From Humulus lupulus (lineage: Eukaryota; Streptophyta; Magnoliopsida; Rosales; Cannabaceae), in assembly GCF_963169125.1 (NCBI RefSeq), contig NC_084800.1:144580397-144644396 (forward strand): a stretch of DNA of 64,000 nt, in the 5' to 3' direction. Below, one piece after another: positions 45,547-57,866 of this stretch (within the stretch, counting starts at the first letter, position 1; the number at the start of each line of letters is the position of its first letter). Below the pieces are notes generated by a model. The model made no database searches and had not been told where the DNA came from. It was given only the letters and a program-made list of their open reading frames with translations. Position numbers and translations under genes: made by a program.

Positions 45547-47820
45547 TTATTGATAATATTTTCTCAAGTGCTCGCCATTCCAGTAGTTTCTGATCAGCTC
45601 CCCATTCAATCGAGCAAGCTTGTAAGTGCCGGGTGGTAAGACTTGTTCAATTTGATACGGGCCTTCCCAGTTTGGTCCTAGCACACCAGCTGCTGGGTCT
45701 CTAACAAATACCTTCCTTAGGACCAAATCTCCAACCTGGAACTTTCGGTCCCATACTCTGGAATTGAAGTAGCGTGCCACTTTTTGCTGATGATCTGCTA
45801 CTCTGAGGCTTGCTTCCTCTCTCCTCTCTTCGAGGAAGTCCAATGATTCTGCCAACAACTGATGGTTCTCCTCTTGGTTGTAAACGGTCCTTCTATGAGA
45901 GGGTGGGTCTATCTCCACAGGTAACATGGCTTCATACCCATATGCTAAAGAGAATGGGGTATGGCCAGTTGCCGTCCGAGCGGTAGTCCTATATGACCAA
46001 AGGATCTCTGGTAACTCATCTGCCCAAGCACCCTTAGCTTGCTCCAGGCGCTTCTTTAAAGTGTCCTTCAATGTTTTGTTCACCGCTTCAACCTGCCCAT
46101 TGGCTTGAGGATGGGCAACCGAGGAGAAACTTTTGGTGATGCCATGCCGAGTGCAAAAATCGGTAAATATGTCGCTATCAAACTGAGTGCCATTGTCAGA
46201 CACTATTTTCTTAGGTAGACCATAACGACATATTATGTTTTTAACTACAAAGTCTAATACTTTCTTCGATGTGATCGTGGCTAATGGCTCGGCTTCAGTC
46301 CATTTAGTAAAATAATCTACCGCGACCACTGCAAACTGCACTCCTCCTTTTCCTTTGGGTAACTTTCCGATCAGATCAATGCCCCACACTGCAAAAGGCC
46401 ACGGACTTTGCATTTGCTTCAAAAGATTTGGGGGTGCTCTGGGTACTTTAGAAAATCTTTGGCACTTGTCACATCTTTTCACATATTCCATAGAGTCCTC
46501 GTTCATAGTAGGCCAGAAAAATCCTTGCCTCAAGATCTTTTTAGATAGACTCTGCCCCCCAGCATGATCTCCACAAAACCCCTCATGTACCTCAGCTAAT
46601 AAGTTCTTTGACTGGTCGGGAGTTATGCACCTGAGGAGAGGTAAGGAGTATCCTCTCCTATATAACACTCCATCCACCATGGTGTATCTAGCTGCTTGCC
46701 TCATAACTTTCCTTGCTTCATTACGACCATCTGGGAGTGTCCCTTGTTCAAGGTAAGCAATGATGGGAGTCATCCAGGTGTCGACTATCGTAATCGGCAT
46801 GGCCTCTTGTCTATCAATGCTTGGCTCTGCCAAGTACTCTACTGGAACTATATTCAGTGTTTCGGCATCTTTCGCACTTGCAAGCTTTGTTAGAGCATCA
46901 GCATTGGAATTCTGCTCCCTTGGTACTAGTTTGATGGTATACTCCTCGAACTGGGCTAGTAAATCTTTAGTTTTGTTTAAGTATGCCACCATGCGTAGGC
47001 CCCTTGCCTGATACTCCCCCAATACTTGATAAACCACCAATTGAGAATCACTGTTTATCTCCACCGATCGGGCACGCACATCTTTAGCTAATCGCAAGCC
47101 TGCTAAGAGGGCCTCATACTCCGCTTCGTTATTAGAAGCACTAAATCCGAATCTTAGTGCGCAATGAATTCGGTGCTTCTCTGGTGTGACTAGTATAATC
47201 CCAGCTCCTGAATGGTGCTCGTTCGACGATCCATCAACGAAAAGTTGCCAAGCAGGAATTCCTTCTTTTAACCCAGTAACATTCTCCTGCTGGTCAGGGA
47301 CCTCAACGATTCCGGTACACTCAGCTATGAAATCTGCCAAGGCTTGACCTTTAATAGCAGTCCTTGGTTGGTACTTGATTTCAAACTGGCCTAGCTCGAC
47401 CGCCCATTTAAGTAGCCGACCAGACGACTCCAGCTTTTGCAAAACTTGGCGAAGAGGCTGGTCAGTGAGGACCTTGATGGGGTGTGCTTGGAAATACGGC
47501 CTCAACTTTCGTGATGCAAGTACCAAGCAGTAAGCCAACTTCTCAATCATGGGATATCGGGACTCCGCTCCTATCAAACGTTTGCTAACATAATACACTG
47601 GATGTTGCACCTTATCCTCCTCACGTACTAAAGCAGCGCTAACAGCATGTTCCGTGACTGCTAGATATATAAATAGGTCCTCTCCATCAACTGGCTCAGA
47701 AAGAACAGGAGGTTGAGCCAAATGTTCCTTTATCGCTTGGAAAGATTGTTCACACTCTGCGGTCCACTCGAACTTCTTGCCTCCTTTAAGCAGGTTAAAA
47801 AACGGGACGCACTTGTCCGT
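45547..47820 (-). pseudogene. G3 dual RNase H and integrase (open block)
   Basis: Open from after the TGA at 47821-47823 to the pol stop at 45547. The gypsy RNase H comes first (IYLAVTEHAVSAALVREEDK, TDQPLRQVLQKLE), then the archaeal-type RNase H with D-E-D-D (FVDGSSNEHHSGAGIIL, NNEAEYEALLAGLRLA, NSDSQLVVYQV, NSNADALTKLA). The integrase follows: the HHCC domain (EVHEGFCGDH ... KRCDKCQRF), DDE core (GIDLIGKLP, SDNGTQFDS, ANGQVEAVNK) and C-terminal domain (FQVGDLVLRKVF, GPNWEGPYQIEQV, HLRKYYQ). All catalytic residues look intact; only the upstream stops separate it from the rest. Confidence 0.9.
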
Positions 47821-48846
47821 TCATTTTGAAACGAACCTGCTTAGAGCCGCAATTCGCCCAGTCAAGCTTTGCACCTCCTTAATTCTTGTCGGAGACTTCA
47901 TCTCTATGAGAGCCTTGATCTTTTCTGGGTTTGCCTCTATTCCTCGGGAGTTGACAATAAACCCAAGGAATTTCCCAGACCCCACTCCAAATGAACACTT
48001 GAGGGGGTTTAACTTCATGTTATACTTCCTCAAGATTGCAAAGCACTCCTCTAAGTCTCCCACGTGCCCCCCAGCTTCCTTCGACTTCACCAGCATATCA
48101 TCTACGTATACCTCCATGCTCTTGCCGATTAAGTCACGAAACATACCATTCACCAAGCGCTGGTAGGTAGCTCCTGCATTTTTTAACCCGAAGGGCATCA
48201 CTCTATAGCAATAGAGCCCTATATTTGTTCGGAAGCTGGTATGCTCTTCATCAGGAGGATGCATGCTGATTTGGTTGTATCCCGAATATGCGTCCATGAA
48301 GGACAAGGTCTCGTGACCTGAGGTTGCATCCACCAACTGATCTATTCTCGGTAAAGGAAAACAATCCTTCGGGCACGCTTTGTTTAGATCAGTAAAATCT
48401 ACACAAGTCCTCCACTTTCCATTGGGTTTAGGCACCAAGACTGGGTTTGAAACCCAAGCTGGGTAGTATGCCTCTCTAATAAACCCATTCTCCTTCAACC
48501 GCTCTACTTCCTCCTTAAGAGCCTTTGCTCGATCCTTGTCAAGCAACCTCCTCTTCTGCTGTACCGCTGGATACCTTTCATCCACGTTGAGCACGTGGCT
48601 GATCACAGTTGGTGAGATACCCACCATATCCTTGTGAGACCAGGCGAAGACATCTTGATTCCTTCGCAAGAACTCTATTAGCTGTACTCCCACCTCAGCT
48701 TTTAACTTCTTCCCAATCTTGACCCCTCTTGTCGGGTCATTCTCATCTATAGGGACCTCCTCTAACTCCTCGGACGGTCCCACATCACTCTCATAATCCC
48801 CAAAGCGAGGATCAATATCTCTTCCCTCACTTTGGGAAACGCCCTA
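47821..48846 (-). pseudogene. G3 reverse transcriptase
   Basis: In frame behind the shared amber at 48844-48846. The motif set is complete: VFAWSHKDMVGI, LVPKPNGKWRTCVDFTDLNK, FPLPRIDQLVDATSG, FMDAYSGYNQISM, MPFGLKNAGATYQRLVNG, YVDDMLVKS (both Asp present), GKFLGFIVNSRGIE. It ends at a private TGA (47823-47821) after LSRFVSK, where G2 has TCA. This is the only RT of the three gypsy copies with an intact YVDD. Confidence 0.9.
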
Positions 48847-50205
48847 TTTGGTGACTTCATCACCTGATGGGGTCTTATGCTCTTTCAAACTAGGAGTGCT
48901 CTTCTGGCCACACTCCTCCAACACTTCTTCATCGTTTACTACTACAAGATTATGGTCTACATCCATCTCATCCACTTCCTCTCTTTCAACGCATACAATC
49001 ATGTTGTTCTCCCTGGCACCTTTCTTTGCCTTAGCTATGGAGGCATTATAACACTCCCTAGCTTCCCTTTGGTCTCCTTGGACGCAGCCTATGCCAGCGC
49101 TGGTCGGGAACTTCATAGAGAGGTGCCAAATTGAAACTACCGCATGCAAGTTGGTGAGTAGTGGTCGACCAATAACCACATTGTAGGCAGACGGGCAGTC
49201 AACAATCAAAAATTCAGTCATCACGGTTTCATGCTTGGGAGCTTCCCCCGTGGTGACTGGTAACTTTATTGTTCCAGCTGGTGATAGTCCCTCTCCAGTA
49301 AACCCATAGATGATGTGAGAGCATGGCTTCAAGTCATTGATGGATAGCTTCATTTTTTCAAAAGAGGACATATAAATAATGTTTACGGAGCTTCCCGTAT
49401 CAACCAGACATCTTTTCACCTTCATGTTAGCTATTTGTACTGTCACTACAAGAGGGTCATTGTGAGGATACCTCACGTGTTTAGCATCCTCCTCAGTGAA
49501 AGTGAGGGACTCACTTTCATACCTTGGGTTCTTTGATGGTCTCTCCTCCATCGTCAGAACCTCGGATGTGGACGCTGCCTCCAACTCATGACGAAGGGTG
49601 CGAGCATATCTTTCCCTCGCCTTGTTGCTATCACCAGTGAGATGTGGTCCTCCACATATTGTATCTAACGTGAAGTCCACAGGTTCAGGTTGCAAAGGTG
49701 GGGACCGTTGCCGCTTGAAACCAGGATTATTGCTGCTCCCCTCTCCTTGGGTCTTCTCTGTCTTATACTTTTTTAGTTTCCCCGAGCGGAGGAGAAACTC
49801 TATCTCATCCTTAAGGTGATTACACTCGTTCGTATCGTGACCATAGTCTCCATGGAAACGACAGAACTTGTTCTTATCCCTCTTGCTCATTTCCTTTTTG
49901 ATTGGAGGGGGTCTTTGGTAAGGGACCTCCTGATGGCTGGCTAGATAGATCTCCGCTCGGGTTGTCGAAAGAGTAGTGTAGTTGGTGAATCGAGGTTCAT
50001 ACTTCGTAGGTTTGTCATTCGACCCAGACTTAGCTTTTTTCTCACTGCGGCGGTCAGACCCGTTATTCCCACGTTTCTTACTACCGCCTTGATCATTCCC
50101 GCTATCCTTTGGAGTATCCTCAGATCCACTTGGGTTGTTCAACCCGTTTTCTCCTTTCTCAATGGCATCATCCAACTTCATATATTTATCTGCCCGGTCC
50201 AAAAA
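48844..50205 (-). pseudogene. G3 gag C-terminal half and aspartic protease
   Basis: It follows the shared gag amber (50206-50208) without a frame change. It holds the Cys/His motif FCRFHGDYGHDTNECNHLKD, FTEEDAKHVRYPHNDPLVV, the active site LVDTGSSVNIIY and YNVVIGRPLL. The frame is open for about 450 codons to the amber after SGDEVTK. Residues needed for protease activity look intact. Confidence 0.9.
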
Positions 50206-51795
50206 CTATTGTAAATTTGAAATCGGATGGCGGTGAATGCTGTCCCCCAAAGGACTTCTATAAATAATACCCGAGGAGATTGCAACCATCTTCCCTTCAT
50301 CTCCAACCGCGGTAGCCCGATTGGCCTCTCTCATAAACCTTTGAATGTAGTTCTTGAGAGACTCATCCTTACCCTGCCTAATATCCACCAAGTGGTTGGC
50401 ATAAACAGGAGGGGTTCAGGCAGTACTGAACTGCCTGCAGAACTCCTTCCTAAAGCTCTCCCAAGAGGTGATTGAGTCGGGTTTGAACTTCCAATACCAC
50501 TCCTGGGCAGTGTCTGACAAGGTGGTGGGGAAGACTCTGCAGCGGTAGTCATCACTCACCCCAAGCAGCTCCATCTGATCTTCGAACTTTCCAACGTGTC
50601 TCACCGGGTCTGCCTTTTCTGTATAAACTGGCAACACCGGCGCTTTGTATTTCCTTGGTGGTTGGGCCGCTCTTATTCTGGCACAAAAAGGGCTACCACT
50701 TCTGTGGTCTACTGGATCAATAACCGGTTGTTTTGATAAACTTTGTACTGCCGCCGTCAAAGCATCAAGCTGGGCTTGGATGGCTGGGGCCACTGCCGGG
50801 GATGCACCTTCGGGACCGCTTGGTCGGGCACTCCTATCCGGCGTATCCACGTCGAGTATTTCTACTCGACTGGTAGGACGGATTGGCTCCTGCCCTTCGA
50901 CCGGAGCGGTCCTCCTTCTGTCATCAATGACATCCCTTAGGTCCTTCTGAGCAGTGTTCTTTCCCAACCGGTCAAACACCGTACTCCGAGTTTTTTCGGA
51001 GGGCCTACTAGGTGGAGCGTGCTCCTTGCCATTACGCTGGTTGGGATGTCGTGGTGGCTTCCCCGTTTGAGCTGGTTGATCATCTCCTCCTCGTCGGTTA
51101 TTATTCTTCTCCTTCGACTGGTTGGTGTGGTAACTGTCACCTTCATCACGCCCATGTCCATCTTTGAAGTGGGAAGTCTCCTTGCCACGAGGAGCTTTGT
51201 TGTGCCCCTGCTCAAAAGGTGTTTTCTTACTGCCAGACTTATGACTTCCTGACCTGGAAGTCTCCGATCTGTGGCTCCTTGAGGGGGTCTTAGAATTCCC
51301 CCTTTGGGTAGAGGCAGTGCGCGATCGTACTCCCTCCTCCTCATGACCAGGTGGGTTACCTCCACCCCTACCTGGTCTATCAGCTTTCTTATGACCAGCC
51401 TCTGTGGTCCTTGCTTCTGGGGTGGGTATCACCCCAGGCGCAGATTGAGCATTAGCTCGGGTCAATTGCGTAGCTGCCTCCAGAGCAAGCGCAGCTTCGC
51501 GATGTCGCCTGTCGGCCTCCTCCTGCTGTCGACGGATCTCCTCGCTCCTAGCGTCCATCTCTCGCCTCTGCTTGGCCATTTCCTCAGCAAAGGCCTCCTG
51601 CCTAGCATTGAACTGAGCTAGCTCCTCTTGGAATGCGCTCATAGTCTCCTGGAGCTCCTCTACTTCTGGAACTGCATCCTCGAGCACAACTCTAGGCTCG
51701 TTCTCACGATCTTGAACGCTGGGACCTTCCGATCTAGCATGCTCCCTGGAGGTGCTTACCCTCTTGGAGGCCACGGTGGTGTTTTTGGGCGCCAT
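50206..51795 (-). pseudogene. G3 gag N-terminal half
   Basis: ATG at 51795, 55 bp inside the 5' LTR. It has a coiled coil (QETMSAFQEELAQFNARQEA), a disordered basic region and the capsid core (FPTTLSDTAQEWYWKFKPDS, FRKEFCRQFSTA). A private TGA at 50416-50418 stands where G2 has an Arg codon (CGA-type). The frame then continues (TPPVYANHLVDIRQGKDESL) to the shared TAG at 50206-50208, where LQ-stop-FLDRADKY implies an ancestral sense codon, most simply CAG. Confidence 0.85.
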
Positions 51796-51827
51796 AATGC
51801 TTCAGGGACTGTCTGTCTTCTCTTCAG

Positions 51828-51849
51828 GCTCTCAATGAATGCAACAAAA
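51828..51849 (-). other. Primer binding site region of G3
   Basis: The minus strand reads TTTTGTTGCATTCATTGAGAGC after the 5' LTR, like G1/G2 but with GTTGCAT instead of GGTGCTY, so the CCA-tail match (TGG) is lost. Confidence 0.5.
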
Positions 51850-53760
51850 TGTTGACTGTGAATTTAGCCAACGACGTAAGAACGTCAACTACGACAACCT
51901 TCAAGAGAATTATAAATGACAGCAGACAGTATTTTATGAACGAAAGTAAATAACACGAGGTTTTTATAGTGGTTCAGCCCCGATGATCGGTAATAGCCTA
52001 ATCCACTTAGAGATTTTATTACTGTATTCACACTCAAGATCAGATGAACCAGAGTCAACTGAGTTTCTTCAGTGCAAATATCCCAGAATACAAAAAAGGG
52101 TTTCTCTCAAGAACAACACACTTTCTCTCTCTAGAATACAGATTCACTCTCAAATTTCCCCCCAAAAAAAAAGTCCTCTTACGATCCTCCCAAGCCTCTA
52201 TTTATAGACCTGGATTCTCAACTGATATCCCCTTTAGATAGGGATATTCCATTATTTACCTAATATTTATATTACAAAATAAACATTCAAAATATAACTG
52301 ATCCCTAATTTCAAGTGAGGATTGAGTGATTCTCGGATGCTTGGACCAATTCTCACTGAAGTAGTTTTGGGCAGTTTGACGTAGCTTCTCATGCATGTTG
52401 ACTATTCTTCAATCTTTACGTAGGTCAAAGGTGGTATGTGCATGGCTCTCCTTGGACCAAAGGTCAGGTACATTCGAGGTATACTCCTCCATTGTGTCCG
52501 ATCGGACACAATGGTTGTCTTCTTTGGCTTAAGGTGGTTCAAACCACCCTATTTGACTCCTTCAATCAAGGTCCGATCAGACCTTGCACTTTGCTCCTCG
52601 GACCTAGGTGGTCCGAGCCATCTTCTTCCTATCATCTCCTCGGACCAAAATGGTCCAAAGCACTCCTTCAGGCGTCTTGTGCGATCGGGGGAGGCGTCTT
52701 GTGCGATCGGGCACAATGCCCCTCTACTTGGACCTAAATGGTCCAAGCTTCCTTCGTTTAACCAAGGTCTGATCGGACCTTGGTCCTTTCTCTTCAGACC
52801 TAGGTGGTCTGAGCCACCACTTACCTCTCCTTGGATCAAAATGGGCCAAGGTACCTCATAAGTACCATGTCCGATCGGGCACACATTCCTTCTCCTCGGA
52901 CCAACATGGTCTGAGCTTTCCCTCGTGCATCCAATGTTCGATCGGGCATTGGACTCTTCCTTCACATATCACCACTTTGGATCCAAACAACCCAAGGTCT
53001 CTCCCACGAACATGTCCGATCGGGTGCAGTTGTCTCCTTGGACCTAAATGGTCCAAGGTACCCAAAAGCACCATGTCTGATCGGACACAACTACCTTCTC
53101 CTTGCACTAAAGTGGTCCGAGCCTCCTTCGTTCAACCCATGCTCGATCGGGCATTGGACTTCTCTCCTCGGACCAAGGTGGTCCGAGCCATCACTTACAT
53201 CTCCTTGGACCAAAATGGTCCAAGGTACCTCCTCTATGAGCATGTCCGATCGGACATAGCTCTCTTTTTCAACCAAAGCTCGATCGAGCATAGTCATCTC
53301 CTTGGTCCGAAATGGTCCAAGGTAAACTTTTCCTCACCTCATTCAAGCCCAAGTGCACTTCTTCCACATCATACCCGATCGGTCACTATGTGGCCTTTTC
53401 CTTTGAGTAAAACTTGAGTCTTGATCATTCTCTTTGAACTCATTCGAGCCAAGCTTAACAAGAGGTCCCCTAAGCTTAGGTCCGATCGGACCTACTACTT
53501 TTATATCTTGAACCAAAATTCATACCTCCCCTTCAATTTCTTGGACTTGGCACCAATTGAATTCTAAGGATATTTAAACTGAGGTCTGAGCCAAGCAACC
53601 CCCAGTCCAAATACTCTCTTCGATCGGGCGTATTGTATTGACTATCTGTCCAATTCCTTAATTGACATATTGGGCCATTATTAAGCCAGATCACCTCACT
53701 GAGTCATGCCATGTGTCAATTTTATTGCCACGTCATTCTTTTCAATTTTTTGGGATAACA
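51850..53760 (-). repeat. 5' LTR of G3
   Basis: 1911 bp, matching 38427-40337. The minus-strand TATA box CTATAAATAG at 52198-52207 divides U3 (right, with the quasi-palindrome array 52440-53420) from R-U5 (left). Open frames in U3 are artefacts. Confidence 0.95.
52440..53420. repeat. U3 quasi-palindrome array in the G3 5' LTR
   Basis: The same TCCGATCGGA and GGACCAAAATGGTCC units as at 39020-39980, directly upstream (minus strand) of the TATA box. Confidence 0.9.
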
Positions 53761-55088
53761 GCTGGGAACATGTATCAACAATACAGAATCTAATATTTCC
53801 TAATGGGTCGTATATTAGTTCCCTTAAGGGTTAATTCTGTAACTGAATGATTTTGAGCTCAAATCTATAATTAGATTATAGACTAATTATTCACTAGTGA
53901 ATTAATGGTACTTAAGGAATAAGAAGTAAATTAGAAAGGTAAAATGGTAATTCTTCCATTCTAATTTATGAACTAATTAATTAGAGGATTGAACTATTGT
54001 GAGATGATTATATCAATGGACACAACTTAAAATAAGATTTCTGTAAAAGTATATCTATAACATAAAGAGTTCAATTCTGAATTTATAGTGGAGAAATATC
54101 AGAATTAATAAATTAACTATTATAATTAAAGAGTTTAATTATTTAGTTTTAATTTATTGGAGCTTAATGTTATAGGTCCATGGTCCTCGAAATGGCGCAA
54201 ATAATCACTGACAAAGGTAAATACAAAAATGGGCAAAAAGGACTTATGTGATAAGTAAAATATTTTTCTATGTATCAAACATAATTATTGTTTAATTATG
54301 TGTAATTAATTAATTAAGAATTAATTAATTATTTGATTTAACAAAAATATAATTAATTTTGAATTAATTTATTTTTGGGATTTTCAGTATTTAAATAATA
54401 ATAAAAATTGGGAAAAATCACATGCCATCATTGGCATGTCGTACACGTGTAGCATAGTGCACAGTCACTGTGCTACACGCAAAAGAGACTGTAATCAGTT
54501 TCTAGGTTCCACAATTTTAGTTATTTAAATATTAAATAAATAATGAGATATTGTAATTTGATTAAAATATTATTATTATAAACAAAAATCTAATAACTGA
54601 TTAGTTATTTTCAAATTGTTTTAGATAACTAATATTTTATTTTTAATATATTAAATATAGGAGATCAGTTTTTCAGAGGGATATTTTTCAGTGATAGAAA
54701 ACAAATCGTGAAATCTCCCTGATAGAAAGAGAACAGTGATACAAGCATAGGTCACTGTTCTTCAAAAACTTAGGTCCAAACTTTATCAGATCTCATGTGT
54801 TGAGAACATCTGATAAATAGATTTTGCCTATTATTTTGTACAGCGAGCCCACACTCATTCTTTAAGTGTAGATAAAATTTTGGAAGATCCTAGTGTAAGA
54901 TCTCAAGTAATTTTGTCGTACAAAAAGATAGCTGCAAGGAAGGACTTGAGGTAATTTTCTATTCATCTCTTTAATTCAATATATATATGTATGTGAAGAA
55001 GTATATAGAAATCTTGTGGGGTTAAATTAACAATTTTGATTGTTGTTCTACTGCGTATAATCTCTTATTTGATCTATAAAAACCAACA

Positions 55089-57108
55089 TGGGATGTAAGC
55101 GGTAATTATTAGGGACACTTGAGGAATTAGCGGGAATTGGGAACAATGACAAAAATGCCCTTAGAGTGATTAAAGGCTTAGGTTTTAATGGGAGGGAAAA
55201 ATTTCCTTTTAGGTGGATAAAAGAAAATAAGTAATATTCTGGCTTTATATACTTAGTGGAATTTTTAGAAAGTAGTAGAGGCTGAAGGAAGGAAAAGGAA
55301 GAAAGAAAGAAGAAAAACAGAGACTCTTTCTCCCTCTCCCTATCAATCACATGTTCTCTCACTCTCCTTGAGGATTTTTAAGGATGTAACTCAGAGGAAG
55401 CTTAGGCTGGAGCTTGGGGCAAGGGACCTTGGTGAAGCTAGAGGGTTTAGCAGGAATTAACTACTCAATTGAGGTAAGGTTTAAAGGTTTTGATGAGTTT
55501 TCTGAGTTGTGTTAGAGTTGATTTCTGAACTTGGATTTTGGAAGGAAGTTAAGGGAATTAAGCTTCGGGAACTGAGGAGCTAAAGGCTGGAAGGGCTTAG
55601 AGGGCAACCTAAGGTCAAATTCCCCATTAAAGGTAAGAATTTCTGAGCTTGATCATCTGAGTTGCTGGGTTGGTTCTGGTTTTCTGATGAGTTCTTGACT
55701 TTTGAGTTCAATTCTTATTTTCTTTGTTTGATGGTGCATGTGGCTAAGTTTTATGTTGTTGGGCTATGTGGGATGAGATGTAGAGGATGGTAAGCTCAAT
55801 TTGGTGTGTGTTTGAGGTTTGGAGGGGTTTTAGGTAGTTTTGGCTAGAGGAAAATTCGAAGGAGAAAACTCAGGGTGTTCTGGTGCTGTAAGTAGTGCTG
55901 TAGCACTAGCCTTAGGGCGCTACAGCGCTAGGCCTAGTTTTCCTGGGCACTTTTGTCTCTACTTGTAGCGCTGTAGCACCCACTCTGTGGCGTTGTTGCG
56001 CTACCCTGCCTTCAGAAGTGGATTTTTGGGTATTTTCTTAGGGTTTTTGCTAGGGGGCTCGGGGTTTGATTCCACCACCCTGTTTGGTGGAATTAAGGCT
56101 TCCTGAGGGCTCGGGATTGGTCTCGAGGTTAGGTTACGGAATTGAATGTTAATGAGGGTTCTATGTTACATTTGTGACTAGGTGAACGCTAGGGCTCGAT
56201 CGGGATCGTGCTCGAGGATCATTTCAATTAACCAAAGCGCTCGGAATCAAAGGTAAGAAACTGCACCCGGTTATGCTATTATGTTGGGACTAAGAGTTCC
56301 CTGTATTTGTATGTGATGTCATGAGATGGTATTATGCCATGGGGAAATGTGATAAATGGCCTAAGAGTTTTGGAATCAATATTTTCGTATAGGGCGCAAC
56401 TCGGCCAATGGTAGCTGAGGTTAAGTACATTATCACTGAGCTCGGCCTAAGCGAGCCAGAGTTAGTGGGACCATCAGAGGGTGCGGCCTAAGAGCGTCGA
56501 CCCTGGATTTTGGTGTGAAATGTTTATTGCTGTTTGAGTTGTTGATTGTGACAAGTTTGTTATCTGAGTATTTGATTATTGGCTTATATATGTTGGTATC
56601 ATTGTATATATGAGCAATATGACATGTTGAACATCTGATTGGTGGTTGTAAATTATATGTCTGTTGATTGTCTCTTATGCTATGCATATAGTTTTCTTGT
56701 TGGGCCTTGGCTCACGAGTGCTACGTGGTGTAGGTAAAGGCAAGGGCAAGGTGGACCAGTCCTGAGTAGGAGAGCTTTGAGGCTGAATGTACATAGTCAG
56801 CTGATCGGCCTCCACGGCCGAGGAGTGGTACAGGATGGGAGAAGCCTAAATGTCTGTTTTTCCCTTAGAGTGGCCAGTACTTGTTTATAACCTGGAATTT
56901 TTTGTAAACTGTCTTTTAAACGCTATTTCTTTTGGGATCCCATGTACGAAATATTTATCTAAATGAAATGTATCTTTTATGACCAAAATCTTTTAACCCT
57001 AGTTCAATTATAGTTTCAGTAACACGTTTCTAACTAAATGACTTGATTAGCAAGTCTTGCACCTTATAAACACACAGTGTAACGGTCTTGGCTACCCAGG
57101 GCATTACA
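55089..57108 (+). mobile_element. Del/Tekay-like LTR remnant, 5'-truncated
   Basis: It matches the minus strand of the solo LTR at 60496-62874 in several places: TTATTAGGGACACTTGAGGAATTAG (counterpart near 62410-62440), a CTTTATAYACTTAGTGG box, and AGCGCTACAGCGCT-type palindromes (55895-56010). It ends ...CCAGGGCATTACA, the LTR terminus type. The first 400 bp or so are missing because the copia LTR abuts at 55088. No gene is present. Confidence 0.65.
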
Positions 57109-57806
57109 AATATCCTCATTAAGACTCAATCCCAAAAAAAAACTCCAGGACCACTCCTGTGCTCTCGGGATTTCAAATCCCATCCAACGGGGTGGTGGAA
57201 CCATCCCCCGAGCCCCCAAAGCTTTCCCAAGCTCTAAAAAATGAGGCTTGCTAAACTTGGTATATGGCAGGGGTGCCCATGGATAAGGCAGGGGTGCCCA
57301 ACCAAGTAAGAGAGCCCCCTAGCACTTCCCTTGCATAGCAGAGGGGCGCCCAACACAAGGGCAGGGGTTCCCTAACCCAAACAGGGAGCTCCAAGGTCCT
57401 CCTCTGCATAGCGCAGGGGCGCTCAACCACAAGGGCAGGGACGCCACCCTGCGAACCTAGAAATTTATGGTTTTTCCACCTACATTTTCTCTGAATTCAA
57501 ATCACCAAAATCTACCCCCGAACACATCCCAAACTCATAATTTAGCCCCAAAACATCATCAATACATTAAGACCACCAAAACCCAACCTTAAACTTGATC
57601 AAAACCCCACAAAAACTCAAAACCCACATCTTGAGCTTCAAAGCTCAAGAACACCCTTAAACCCAAACAAACTTGAATCAAAATAGGGTTTACAGCCTTA
57701 CCTCAGTGTTGAATTATGTCCTCCTAGCTACAGATAATCCAATCGTACTCAAGCTGTCAATTCTAAGCTTTGAATTCCACTAGTTTCCTCAAAAATCCAC
57801 ACCAAA

Positions 57807-57866
<60 letters not shown>

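Larger units (their letters stand above)
38427..53760 (-). mobile_element. G3: complete-structure Tat-lineage Ty3/gypsy element, the best preserved
   Basis: It spans 15,334 bp with two 1911-bp LTRs, TSD GCTGG (38422-38426 and 53761-53765), polypurine tract (40338-40350) and PBS-like site (51828-51849). gag-pro-pol is one minus-strand frame (51795-45547, 2083 codons) with only four stops. The antisense gene on the plus strand is open throughout. It is the same family as G2, with a longer, different U3. It is inserted in the copia right LTR. Confidence 0.95.
13059..55088 (+). mobile_element. Ty1/copia element, plus orientation, split by three nested insertions
   Basis: The left LTR (from 13059, its first part missing), a short leader, a deleted internal region (35232-37845) and the right LTR (37846-55088) form one element once the CACTA element, G2 and G3 are removed. 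LTR pieces align across the insertions: AACCTAAATCCTG at 13059 and 38298; the GGGAACATGTATCAACAAT stretch continues after 53765. With insertions removed, the shared LTR part is about 1460 bp on the left and 1450 bp on the right. It lacks protease and integrase, so it was non-autonomous or heavily deleted before the insertions. Its own TSD cannot be seen because both flanks are rearranged. Confidence 0.85.
37846..55088 (+). repeat. Copia right LTR, interrupted by G3
   Basis: LTR sequence is at 37846-38426 and 53766-55088, TGTTAGGAG to ...AAACCAACA, about 1.9 kb in total. G3 lies between the two GCTGG copies. Bases 54444-54477 hold a near-perfect inverted repeat matching the one in the left LTR. 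The LTR abuts a Del/Tekay-like LTR at 55089. Confidence 0.85.
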
